Assembly (NCBI RefSeq): GCF_011927665.1
Contig: NZ_JAATJA010000002.1
Coordinates: 620,001-684,000 of the forward strand
Source of the DNA: Desulfobaculum xiamenense
Lineage (GTDB): Bacteria > Desulfobacterota > Desulfovibrionia > Desulfovibrionales > Desulfovibrionaceae
DNA length: 64,000 nt
Direction: 5' to 3'
The notes below the pieces were generated by a model, which did not search any database, was not told where the DNA came from, and was given only the letters and a program-made list of their open reading frames with translations. Position 1 is the stretch's first letter. Every line of letters starts with the position of its first letter. The translations under genes and the position numbers were made by a program. Below, one piece after another: positions 42,092 to 50,535 of this stretch.

Positions 42092-43390
42092 CTACCAGTC
42101 GTTTTCGGTTTGCTTTTTGAAGTCGGCGGTCTTTTTCTTCATTTCCGCCTTTCGGTTTTCAAACTTTTTCTTTGCGGCCTGCTGGGCCTGCCCCGGATTT
42201 GCCTTCATGGGGCGGACAATGAACCGGCTCGATTGGAAGTCCTGTTCGATATTTGCGGAGCACTTGATGATGTTGGCGCGGGAGGTCTTGGGTTGGACAT
42301 CCACAACTTCAAGGGTGCCGACCTCAATTTCTTCGGCTCCAAGTACTTCCTTGGTGTAGGGATCCGTCAGCATTTTGCCCAGTTTGATGAGGCGCAGCCT
42401 CTGACCATTGCGGAGCGTGTCGCCGCCCTGGCCGAGGACGACGGATTTTCCAGATGCCGAGACGACGCGGACGGGCGCGATGGCCTCAATGAGCTGTGCG
42501 CCCATGGCGCTGGCGGCTTGTTGAGCCATCTGTGCTGCGGATGGGGGATTGCCTTCTGCTGTCTTGATGTTGCTGAAGACTTTCGAATAAGTGACCTGGC
42601 CTGTCGCAACATCGATGACCCTGAGGGAAATTTCAGTGCCGTATTTGCATTCGGGGAATTTGCGCCCGGTGCTCTTCATGGTCTTGTACCATGCGTCCCG
42701 AACAATCTGATTCACCTGTCCGACAACGATGAAGTCTGCACCGAGGGTGTTGCCGAGTTTGGCCATCTCTTGCATGGGGGCGTCGCTTTGCTTGAGGAAG
42801 TCGACTTCTTTCTGATGTTCGGCAAGGAAGTCTCTGTCAAGAATGGCAAAACGACGAGTTTGGGTCAGATAGCTCGTAAGGTTGTGTCCGTATGTTTCGG
42901 CAAACTGGGCGGATCCGTCGGCCTTTGCCGCTACACGGAAAGGGATCACGGCAAGGCGCATCCGGTTGCTTTCGGGGGACGCCTTGTATTTGGCGATTTG
43001 TGCGTCTACGGCAACATGCCAAATTCCGGGACGGGCAGGGTCCTCGTTGCATGACAAAATCGTGTAGCTGCTGACGAGTCCTTTTGTTTTGGTTGCGACG
43101 TCCTGCTGGAAGGATTCCTGTGACATTTCTGCGGAAACGTTGGCCTTCCTTCCGTTGACGGCTACGGTGGCGTCAGTCTTGACTGAAGAGAATGAGGCGG
43201 CAGACTCGGATGCCATCTGCATCCCGTTTACCTGACTGATGGCTTGCGTCAGGGCGTCATACAGTGCCGCTTTGGCTGATTCGCCTTCGCCTTCGCCGTG
43301 AGCAGTCACCATTTCGACCTTTGCGTGCGCGTTCAGAGCGGGCAGGCAGAAGAGGGCCACGAGCAACGCGCAAAAGATTCTTCTGATCAT
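42092..43390 (-). CDS. CsgG/FlgT-like exported protein
   Basis: A 432-residue protein with a Sec signal peptide (~1-23). Residues ~25-135 look like a FlgT-N/LPP20-type module; ~145-330 carry a CsgG-like fold (RRFAILDRDF, LGADFIVVGQVNQI, GTEISLRVIDVATG). A Lys-rich tail follows ~400. CsgG relatives form outer-membrane or periplasmic oligomers in curli export, holdfast anchoring and the Vibrio flagellar FlgT ring; there is no lipobox, so FlgT is the closer analogue. GAGG precedes ATG 43390. Confidence 0.8.
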   Translation of the reverse strand: MIRRIFCALLVALFCLPALNAHAKVEMVTAHGEGEGESAKAALYDALTQAISQVNGMQMASESAASFSSVKTDATVAVNGRKANVSAEMSQESFQQDVATKTKGLVSSYTILSCNEDPARPGIWHVAVDAQIAKYKASPESNRMRLAVIPFRVAAKADGSAQFAETYGHNLTSYLTQTRRFAILDRDFLAEHQKEVDFLKQSDAPMQEMAKLGNTLGADFIVVGQVNQIVRDAWYKTMKSTGRKFPECKYGTEISLRVIDVATGQVTYSKVFSNIKTAEGNPPSAAQMAQQAASAMGAQLIEAIAPVRVVSASGKSVVLGQGGDTLRNGQRLRLIKLGKMLTDPYTKEVLGAEEIEVGTLEVVDVQPKTSRANIIKCSANIEQDFQSSRFIVRPMKANPGQAQQAAKKKFENRKAEMKKKTADFKKQTENDW

Positions 43391-43452
43391 CGTAACCTCG
43401 AAGGGGGATGGCGGCCGCCGAAGCCGGTGGCGTTTCGACGACCGCCGAACTG

Positions 43453-44130
43453 TTACAGGTCGCCGAGGGCGTCCTCGGCATTGGATACTTCAAGATCGTT
43501 GCTCTTGCAGAAGGCGATGAGCTCGCCTGTCGTGCCAGCCATCTGGCTGCCCAGCGTCGGAATCTTGGGACCCACGTTCATGCCGAAATCGAACTTCGAC
43601 TTGAGGGAGCACAGCGCGGTCGGGGCGGCTTCGGCAAGGGCGTCCTTCGCCTTGGATATCCACTGGGCGAAGTCCTTGCCGACCTTGACCGTCAGTGCGC
43701 TACCCTTGGCATATGGGACGAGTGCCTCGGCCAGCTTCTTCTTGCTTTCCGCGTCGAGGGAATTGTAGCTTTTCTGCTTTTCCTGAATGTTCTTGTCGTT
43801 TTCCTCGGTGGTGGCCACCGCGCGTTCGACGTCCTCGTCCTGGACGTTGCCCGATTGCAGGGTATCGATCAGCACTTTTGTTTGAGCCGCCATTTCCTTG
43901 TCCTGAACGGCCACGGCAATCTGGTTCTGTGCGTCCAGCAGCTCGGAGAGTGCAGCGACCAGATCCTTTTTGATGGATTCCTGTTCGCTGCTCAGCGCCT
44001 GCGTGTCGTGCTTTTCCGTGGATGCCAAAGGATTGGCCGCGCCCACGGAAGGGAGGTTGAATGCGAGCGCACGGTGGGTCGGTGCGACGAGCAGCAGTCC
44101 TGCGATAGTGAGCGTGATGAGTTTCTTCAT
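43453..44130 (-). CDS. Exported helical protein of unknown function
   Basis: A 225-residue protein with a signal peptide (~1-23), then a largely helical, charged region (~50-160) with coiled-coil character and a C-terminal part with two cysteines (near 187 and 207) that could form a disulfide. I do not recognise it. GAGGAAAA lies upstream of ATG 44130. It is the third gene of the operon, 15 nt after its predecessor and 62 bp before the CsgG-like gene. Confidence 0.72.
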   Translation of the reverse strand: MKKLITLTIAGLLLVAPTHRALAFNLPSVGAANPLASTEKHDTQALSSEQESIKKDLVAALSELLDAQNQIAVAVQDKEMAAQTKVLIDTLQSGNVQDEDVERAVATTEENDKNIQEKQKSYNSLDAESKKKLAEALVPYAKGSALTVKVGKDFAQWISKAKDALAEAAPTALCSLKSKFDFGMNVGPKIPTLGSQMAGTTGELIAFCKSNDLEVSNAEDALGDL

Positions 44131-44145
44131 GATGGTTTTCCTCGA

Positions 44146-45243
44146 TTAGTTGATTTTCTTGGCGTTCATCTGGTCCACGATGGTGGTGGCTGCTTCTGCA
44201 GCCGCCTTGCGCAGGGCGTTGCGCTTGGCGACGACGGCATCGGGGCCGAGTCCCGCGTACTGTATGGGACCCACGGCTGCGACCTTGCGAGGAAGCCGAC
44301 CGGAAATGTTCCAGACGTTGGCGTTGACGGAGACGTAGACGCGTTTCATTCCGCTGACGGGGTCGATGTCGTTGATGCCGACATCCAGCGTTCCTGTGGC
44401 GAAGAACTGGATTTCGCACATCCGGCAGCCGTTGATGGCCTCGCGGCGCGTCTCGTTGGAGAGCTCGCTACCGCAAGCGTATTCGTCCTTGATGGTGTTG
44501 AAATCCGCCCCACCGCATTCACTCAGCACGTCGCGATAGTCGACGACTTCGAATCCTGCGGGGGAGAGAATTTCATTCATTGCCGAATCGACGTCGCTTG
44601 AACTCGAAACGGTGTAGGCGATCTTGTCGGCCTTCTTCTCGACGTTTCCACCGGTAACGGTCTTCTTCATGGATTCCTTGCTGACCGCTTCGGCAGCACT
44701 CCCGCCGTGGCTGGCCGCAGATTCTTCGACAGTGCCGACTTCCTGGGACATCTCGACACTTGTTTCCTTGTCCTTGAAGCTTTTTACGGAGCTCGTTTCA
44801 CGGGCGAGGAATACGAAGCTAAAGAGGCTGCCTTCGCCAGTCGCGTTCGATCCTGCTGCGGAGAATTCGGAGAGCTTCGTCTCTACTGCGACGTCATTGA
44901 TGGTGATCTTGACGCCAACGGTATAGACGAGGTTGTCCGTGTCCGTCTTTTCTTCAAGAATGTTGCAGCTAGAAATGTAGGTGTCCATGGCACCGGTGAA
45001 GGCGTTTTCATTGTCGGAGTACAACTTGTACTTCGGCTTGCTGAACTTCGAGACGTAGCGTTTCCATGCGCTGAGCTTTGCATCTTCCAGAGCCTTACTC
45101 TTGACCTCTTTGGTCGGCTCCTTCGAGAAGGCGTGCTTCTCATATGTGATGCGTGCGGAGCCGATGGAGGATGTCTCGGCAAAGCTTATGCCCGGAACTG
45201 CAATCAGTAGCGCGATGATGAAGAATTGAAGAAGCGTTTTCAT
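44146..45243 (-). CDS. Exported protein with FlgT-N/LPP20-like N-terminus
   Basis: A 365-residue protein with a signal peptide (~1-22). Residues ~28-125 follow the pattern of FlgT-N/LPP20 modules (Ala-rich helix, then a strand ending in VGVKITINDVAV). A Ser-rich middle follows, with a second alpha/beta module from ~195 and four cysteines that could pair. The last ~50 residues return to an Ala-rich helix. Function unknown. It starts 7 nt after the upstream stop. Confidence 0.75.
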   Translation of the reverse strand: MKTLLQFFIIALLIAVPGISFAETSSIGSARITYEKHAFSKEPTKEVKSKALEDAKLSAWKRYVSKFSKPKYKLYSDNENAFTGAMDTYISSCNILEEKTDTDNLVYTVGVKITINDVAVETKLSEFSAAGSNATGEGSLFSFVFLARETSSVKSFKDKETSVEMSQEVGTVEESAASHGGSAAEAVSKESMKKTVTGGNVEKKADKIAYTVSSSSDVDSAMNEILSPAGFEVVDYRDVLSECGGADFNTIKDEYACGSELSNETRREAINGCRMCEIQFFATGTLDVGINDIDPVSGMKRVYVSVNANVWNISGRLPRKVAAVGPIQYAGLGPDAVVAKRNALRKAAAEAATTIVDQMNAKKIN

Positions 45244-45250
45244 TGTGAAC

Positions 45251-46423
45251 CTACATGCACTTTTGGATGGTTTTCTCGAATTCCTCGAACTGTTTTCGTG
45301 TCTTCTCGCCCTCAGCCGAATTCTTGAGCCATTTTCCGTCCTGTTCATGAATTTCCTGCGTCGTCTTGTTGAACAGGCTGAGCAGGCTTTCCTGGAAGGC
45401 CGAGAAGTCGGATGCAGTTGCTTGGCTTTTTGGAACGATTTTTACGGCTGCATTCTTGAGCTTCGTGTCCACCATGGATTCCTGCAGGATGGAATCGACT
45501 CGAAGTCTGGCGAAACATCCGTATGCCCAGGATGTTCCGGTGACATTCTCGTCGAGTTTGACTTTCTTGAAACCGCGAATGGTTAGTTCGATGGGGTAGT
45601 CCGCTTCGGGGATATCCAATTGGAAGACGTCACCGTTTGCGAAACGGCCCGCCATCTTTCCGCCGATGGCTTGGCCCTTGGTGTAGGGGAGGATGCTTGC
45701 GTTGAGATTCTTTGAAAATGCCGAACTGAACTGCTGAGCGACAAAGGTCTTGTACGCGGCGATGGGGGTGCCGTTTGATTGGCTTGCCCAGAAATCCTCG
45801 GCTTTTTGCTCAAGAGTGACGTTTTGCACCTTGAATGTGCAGATGGCGTCTCCCGTGTTCAGCCGTACGTGGGAAAGTGCGGTGCATGCTTCGTCGAAGA
45901 AGTTGATTCCGCCGATGTTACCGAGGTACAGATTTCTGATTATCCCAAGTTTTTTATCTTCAGTGGGTTCTGTATCCGAGGAATCCGTAACGCGAGTACC
46001 GAAAGGATAGCATGCTATGATTTCCATTTTTGAGAAATCGAATAGCAGTATTTGCCCGTGCAGGTTGTATACTGTCTTGAAGAGGTTGTCCTCAAGCTGT
46101 TCTGTAGAGACGTCTTCCCAGTCTAGTGCAATAGCTACCGAGATGCTTTCGCCATGTTTCAGATCTCCAAGGCTTGTAAATTGTAATTCGATATTCTTGT
46201 TGTCTACAGTTTGAGCCTTTTTGATGAGTGAAGTTTCAAGTAGTGATCTTTCGGCGTCAAGCTCTTTAATTATTACGCCTGTATAAGGATAGTTGCTTGA
46301 AATAAACTGGTGGTCACCGAGGAATGCAAACCCTGCGTAATAAACAGGTGTCGCAAATGCGTATGTGTTAGTAAAAAGAACTATGGCAATAACAAGGAAA
46401 AATTCTGTTATTTTTCTGTGCAT
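45251..46423 (-). CDS. Exported protein of unknown function, first gene of cluster
   Basis: A 390-residue protein with a signal peptide (~1-24) and a mainly beta-rich body. Residues ~195-330 resemble the other exported proteins in being strand-rich with scattered Cys. The C-terminal ~60 residues are helical and charged. GAGGAG precedes ATG 46423. Its 5' half is clearly AT-richer than the chromosome average here, suggesting foreign origin. No family recognised. Confidence 0.72.
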   Translation of the reverse strand: MHRKITEFFLVIAIVLFTNTYAFATPVYYAGFAFLGDHQFISSNYPYTGVIIKELDAERSLLETSLIKKAQTVDNKNIELQFTSLGDLKHGESISVAIALDWEDVSTEQLEDNLFKTVYNLHGQILLFDFSKMEIIACYPFGTRVTDSSDTEPTEDKKLGIIRNLYLGNIGGINFFDEACTALSHVRLNTGDAICTFKVQNVTLEQKAEDFWASQSNGTPIAAYKTFVAQQFSSAFSKNLNASILPYTKGQAIGGKMAGRFANGDVFQLDIPEADYPIELTIRGFKKVKLDENVTGTSWAYGCFARLRVDSILQESMVDTKLKNAAVKIVPKSQATASDFSAFQESLLSLFNKTTQEIHEQDGKWLKNSAEGEKTRKQFEEFEKTIQKCM

Positions 46424-46590
46424 AAGCTCCTCGGATAAGTTCGTTTGCTCATAATTTCGCGTAAATACGAGAATAATTTTACCATATGATAGACGTTTGT
46501 TTCGATACATCGATAAAAAGGATTCATCAACCGAAACTTTTGTGATGTTTTCGTGATGAGAAAATAGGCTCGGAACTGTTTTTGGTGGGT

Positions 46591-46627
46591 GCAATAGGTT
46601 TCGCGCAATAGGTTTCGCGCAATAGGT
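46591..46627. repeat. 14-bp tandem repeat, 2.6 copies
   Basis: GCAATAGGTTTCGC occurs at 46591 and 46605, with a partial third copy from 46619. Confidence 0.85.
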
Positions 46628-46802
46628 GGGTGGGTGTAAGTCAGGGGGAACAGCGTTCTCTCGTGCCCGCTTTCACAAAGTCTTGTCATTTCCATTTATC
46701 CGCAGTAAGGCGGCTGTGAGCGTCCACTCGCGAGCCTGCACCGGGCCTGGGGCGATGTTTGTCCCTCGCGGCTGCTTTCCCGACACTTCCTCGTCGTGCC
46801 TT

Positions 46803-46879
46803 CGTCATCCCGTCCGAGGTCGAAATAGTGCGGCGCCATCCAACATAACGTCATCCCGGCGGAAGCCGGGTTCTGGGAT
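46803..46879. repeat. REP-like extragenic palindrome
   Basis: CGTCATCCCG occurs twice (46803 and 46849). The second belongs to CCCGGC-GGAA-GCCGGG, a hairpin of the type found in dispersed proteobacterial REP sequences. It ends 7 nt before the kinase start codon. Confidence 0.65.
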
Positions 46880-46885
46880 CGTGCC

Positions 46886-48700
46886 ATGTACGACATCACT
46901 CGCGGCGCTCTGCGCCTGTGCGTGGCGTGTCTGGCCGTGGTCTTCTGCGCCGTCCTGCCGCCTGCGCGGGATGCTTTCTGCTCGACCAACGCCACCGCGC
47001 CCGAACGCCTGACCATCACCATCGGCGGAGATCTGCACTATCCGCCCTACGAATTCCTTGACGCGCTCGGCGAGCCGAACGGCTTCAACGTCGAGCTTTC
47101 CCGTGCCCTCGCGCGTGTGACCGGGATCAATGTCCAGATCCGCCTCGGCCTGTGGCAGAACATGCGCGAGGCCCTCGACAAGGGCGAGATCGACGTGTTG
47201 CAGGGCATTTCGCATTCCGCGGAGCGCGCCCAGAAAATCCGCTTCTCGGACCCCTACACCACGGTGGAATACTCCATCTTCGCCCGCGAGGATTCGCCCA
47301 TGGCCGCGTCGCTTGCCGATATGGCGGGACGGGCCGTCCTCGTGGAGGAGGGCGGAGCCATGTTTGACATGCTGCGGCGCTTCTACCCGCGCATCAGCGT
47401 GTCCCCGGCCTACAATCATGAGAACGCCCTGCGCCGCCTCGCCGCCGGACACGGCGACTTCGCGCTGGTCTCCAAGACCGCGGGCAAGTACATGATCCAG
47501 ATGAACGGCCTCAAGGGCATTCGCCCCGTGGGGACGCCCATTTCGCTTGAGCGCTACTGCTACGCCACCACCCCGGACAAGGAGCAGCTTCTGGAGCTGG
47601 TGAACAGCGGTCTCGAAATGCTCAAGGCCAACGGCACCTATGCGGAACTGTGCGAAAAGTGGCTGGTGGTGCCGGAGCCGGATAAGATTTCATGGGCCGA
47701 TGTCTTTCGCTACGGCGCGCTCATCCTCGTGCCGCTGCTGCTCATTCTCGTTGGCAGTCTCGTCTGGTCGCGGATGCTCCAGCGCAAGGTGGCCGAGCGT
47801 ACGCACGAGTTGCAACTGGAAATTGCCCGCCACCTCGAGGCCAAGAAGGAACTGGAGCGCAAGCAGAAGGTCATCATCCATTCCGACCGCATGGCCACCC
47901 TCGGCGTGATGGCGTCGGGCATCGCTCACGAGATCAACAATCCCAATGGGACGATGCTCATGAACCTCCCCATCATGCTCGATTCCTTTGAGGACGCACT
48001 GGAGGTGCTTGACGTCTACTACGAGGAGAACGGCGATTTCCTCATGGGCGGGCTGCCGTATTCGCGCATGCGTAACGAGATTCCCCAGATGCTGACCGAC
48101 ATGATGGAAGGGGCGCAGCGCATCAAGCATATCGTCCATGACCTCAAGGATTTCTCCCGCAAGGGCGAGCAGGCCGACATGGAACGCCTCGACATGAACC
48201 ACGTGGTGGAAGCGTCACTGCGGCTGGTGAACAACGCCATCCGAAAGTCCACCAACGCCTTCACCCTGTCGTTGGGATCGGACCTGCCGCCGGTCTTCGG
48301 TAGCTCGCGGCGCATTCAGCAGGTCGTCGTCAATCTGATTCTCAACGCGTGTCAGGCCCTGCCGGACACGAGCCGCGCACTCACCGTGGCCACCAGCTAC
48401 GACGAGGGCATCAATGCCGTCACCCTTCAGGTGATCGACGAGGGCGTCGGCATTTCGGCCAAGCATCTCGACAACATCACCGATCCCTTCTTCACCACCA
48501 AGCGCGAGTCCGGCGGTACCGGGCTCGGGCTGTCCGTGTCGGCGGGAATCGTCAAGGAGCATTTCGGCGCGCTGGACTTCGAGTCCACGCCCGGAAAGGG
48601 CACCACGGTTACGCTGTCGCTACCCGCCATGACCGATGACAGCGAGGCCGGGGCAGCTTCGGCCTCGACTGGCCCGCAGCCCGATGGAGCACGCATATGA
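46886..48700 (+). CDS. Sensor histidine kinase with SBP_bac_3 periplasmic domain
   Basis: A 604-residue kinase: signal/anchor (~8-32), an amino-acid-binding-protein-like domain (~42-262, IGGDLHYPPYEFL start), one membrane helix (~275-297), coiled coil, His box (GIAHEINNPNG) and HATPase (NLILNACQAL, GTGLGLSVS). The periplasmic fold usually binds amino acids or carboxylates. Its stop overlaps the next gene's start (ATGA). Together they form a two-component system beside aspartate/fumarate genes. The start codon has a poor ribosome site. Confidence 0.93.
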   Translation: MYDITRGALRLCVACLAVVFCAVLPPARDAFCSTNATAPERLTITIGGDLHYPPYEFLDALGEPNGFNVELSRALARVTGINVQIRLGLWQNMREALDKGEIDVLQGISHSAERAQKIRFSDPYTTVEYSIFAREDSPMAASLADMAGRAVLVEEGGAMFDMLRRFYPRISVSPAYNHENALRRLAAGHGDFALVSKTAGKYMIQMNGLKGIRPVGTPISLERYCYATTPDKEQLLELVNSGLEMLKANGTYAELCEKWLVVPEPDKISWADVFRYGALILVPLLLILVGSLVWSRMLQRKVAERTHELQLEIARHLEAKKELERKQKVIIHSDRMATLGVMASGIAHEINNPNGTMLMNLPIMLDSFEDALEVLDVYYEENGDFLMGGLPYSRMRNEIPQMLTDMMEGAQRIKHIVHDLKDFSRKGEQADMERLDMNHVVEASLRLVNNAIRKSTNAFTLSLGSDLPPVFGSSRRIQQVVVNLILNACQALPDTSRALTVATSYDEGINAVTLQVIDEGVGISAKHLDNITDPFFTTKRESGGTGLGLSVSAGIVKEHFGALDFESTPGKGTTVTLSLPAMTDDSEAGAASASTGPQPDGARI

Positions 48701-50121
48701 TCAAGATCGACAATACACCGTATCCATCCTTCGGAATTCTGCTCGTGGACGACGAACTCGCATGGCTTCGCAGCCTGCGCCTGACCCTCGAACGCTCCGC
48801 GGGCATCAGCAATATCAGAACCTGTGCGGATAGCCGGCAGGTCATGGACATCCTTGACGAAGGGGGCATCGGCCTCATCCTGCTGGACCTGACTATGCCC
48901 GGCCTCGGCGGTGAGGAACTGCTTACGCTGATCGGCGAGCAGCACCAGGACATTCAGGTCATCGTCATCAGCGGTCTGAACCAGTTGGAGACCGCCGTGC
49001 GCTGTATCAAGCAGGGTGCCTTCGACTACTTCGTGAAGACCGACGCGCAGGAGCACATCACCAAGGGCGTGCTGCACGCCATTCGCACCCGCGAGATGCA
49101 GAGCGTCAACGACGGCATGCGTCAGCGCATTCTGTCGGGTGAATTGGAGAACCCGGAGGCATTTGAGGACATCGCTTCCGTGTCACCGACCATGCTCGCG
49201 GTGTTCCAGTACGTGGAGGCCGTGGCCGCAAGCTCGCAGCCTGTGCTCGTCACCGGCGAGAGTGGCGTGGGCAAGGAACTCGTGGCCAAGGCCGTCCATC
49301 AGGTCAGCGGGCGCAAGGGCCCGCTGGTGTCGGTCAACGTGGCGGGGCTGGACGACACCAGCTTTTCGGACACGCTTTTCGGGCACAAGCGCGGAGCTTT
49401 CACCGGCGCGGCCACGGCGCGGGCAGGCATGATCGAGCAGGCCTACGGCGGGACGCTGTTCCTCGACGAGATCGGCGATCTGAGCCTGCAATCGCAGGTG
49501 AAGCTTCTGCGGCTGTTGCAGGAGGGCGAATATTTCCCCCTCGGCAGCGACCGGCCAAAGCTCATGCAGGCGCGTGTGGTCGTGGCCACTCATCAGGACC
49601 TTCCGGAGAAGGTGCAGCGTGGCGAGTTCCGCAAGGACCTCTTCTACCGGCTGTGCGCGCATCATGTGCATGTGCCGCCCCTGCGCGAGCGCAAGGCCGA
49701 CATTCCGGTGCTGTTGGACAGGTTCCTCGAAGAGGCCGCGGCGGAGTTCGGCAAGCGCAAGCCCGCCATTCCCAAGGAACTGCCGGTGCATCTGTCCACC
49801 TACGCCTTTCCGGGGAACGTCCGCGAACTGCGGGGTATGGTCTTCGACGCCGTGAGCACGCACAAGGCCAAGGTGCTTTCCATGCAGAGCTTTCTCAAGG
49901 CCATGCGGCGCGAGCACGAACTCGTTGACGAGTCCGCCCTCGCGGGAGGCGGCGCGCGGCCTTTCGCTGGGTTGGAGCCGCTGCCGACCATCGCCGAGAG
50001 CACGGTCCTGCTCATCGAGGAGGCCATGGAGCGCGCCAAGGGCAACCAGACCCTCGCCGCGCGCATGCTTGGCATTTCCCAGCCCGCATTGAGCAAGCGG
50101 CTCAAGCAGCTCAAGTCGTAG
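48697..50121 (+). CDS. Sigma-54-dependent response regulator
   Basis: A 474-residue NtrC-type activator: receiver (~10-130, acceptor D64 in LLDLTMPG), AAA+ domain with Walker A GESGVGKE (187-194), the sigma-54-contact loop GAFTGA (233-238) and a FIS-type HTH at the C-terminus (NQTLAARMLGISQPALSKRL). The kinase is the preceding, overlapping gene. The first downstream gene, aspA, has a sigma-54-like promoter and an upstream dyad, its likely target. Confidence 0.95.
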   Translation: MIKIDNTPYPSFGILLVDDELAWLRSLRLTLERSAGISNIRTCADSRQVMDILDEGGIGLILLDLTMPGLGGEELLTLIGEQHQDIQVIVISGLNQLETAVRCIKQGAFDYFVKTDAQEHITKGVLHAIRTREMQSVNDGMRQRILSGELENPEAFEDIASVSPTMLAVFQYVEAVAASSQPVLVTGESGVGKELVAKAVHQVSGRKGPLVSVNVAGLDDTSFSDTLFGHKRGAFTGAATARAGMIEQAYGGTLFLDEIGDLSLQSQVKLLRLLQEGEYFPLGSDRPKLMQARVVVATHQDLPEKVQRGEFRKDLFYRLCAHHVHVPPLRERKADIPVLLDRFLEEAAAEFGKRKPAIPKELPVHLSTYAFPGNVRELRGMVFDAVSTHKAKVLSMQSFLKAMRREHELVDESALAGGGARPFAGLEPLPTIAESTVLLIEEAMERAKGNQTLAARMLGISQPALSKRLKQLKS

Positions 50122-50142
50122 CCGTCGGCCGCGAATCGCTAC

Positions 50143-50187
50143 GCGAAAAGGCCCGGAAGCACATTGGTGCTTCCGGGCCTTTTCGCG
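50143..50187 (+). terminator. Rho-independent terminator after two-component system
   Basis: CGCGAAAAGGCCCGGAAGCAC, loop ATTG, and its full complement ending in TTTTCGCG form a 21-bp perfect stem. It lies 21 nt past the stop. Confidence 0.92.
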
Positions 50188-50365
50188 TTTTCGGGCCGAG
50201 TCTCGTGATGTTTGGGCGGAGTTCGCTTTCGAATAAATCAGAGTGTTTCAAGGGGAATAGCGAAGGTTATACCATAACGTTTTGCACTTCCTGTGTGTAA
50301 CACGCTGATTTTGGTGGGTTAATTCGACAACCGTCTGAAAAGCCATAATTTTGCGCATACCCCTT

Positions 50366-50396
50366 CGATCGCGGTCAAAAAATGGAACCGTGATCG
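50366..50396. promoter_or_regulatory. Candidate enhancer (UAS) dyad
   Basis: CGATCGCGGT-N11-ACCGTGATCG, 9 of 10 positions symmetrical, centred about 84 bp upstream of the predicted aspA transcript start. This is normal spacing for an NtrC-type activator site. Confidence 0.55.
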
Positions 50397-50437
50397 GAAA
50401 TCCTTGTGTGGCGGGCATTTGTCGGCGTGGGCACGTT

Positions 50438-50454
50438 TTGGCACCGAATTTGTT
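50438..50454 (+). promoter_or_regulatory. Sigma-54-like promoter of aspA
   Basis: TTGGCACCGAATTTGTT has a perfect -24 box and correct GG-N10 spacing, but GT instead of GC at -12. Predicted start near 50465, leader ~70 nt. Confidence 0.6.
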
Positions 50455-50535
50455 CTTACGGGAACAAGCGAGCGGGGAAAGCGACGAAGGCCCGTCCGCC
50501 AACGAATTTCAGCACAACAACATGAGGTTGCACAC

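Larger units (their letters stand above)
46424..46885. other. Divergent intergenic region with short repeats
   Basis: A 462-bp gap between the exported cluster and the two-component system. The cluster-proximal part (46424-46590) is AT-rich and should hold its promoter, but no box stands out. The remainder contains a 14-bp tandem repeat and a REP-like element, annotated separately. Confidence 0.5.
50188..50535. other. AT-rich aspA upstream regulatory region
   Basis: A 348-bp non-coding region. It holds the dyad at 50366-50396, the sigma-54-like promoter at 50438-50454 and a small perfect dyad GTTAT-ACC-ATAAC (50266-50278). The AT-rich stretch between them would suit DNA bending by IHF; that is inference. 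Confidence 0.6.
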
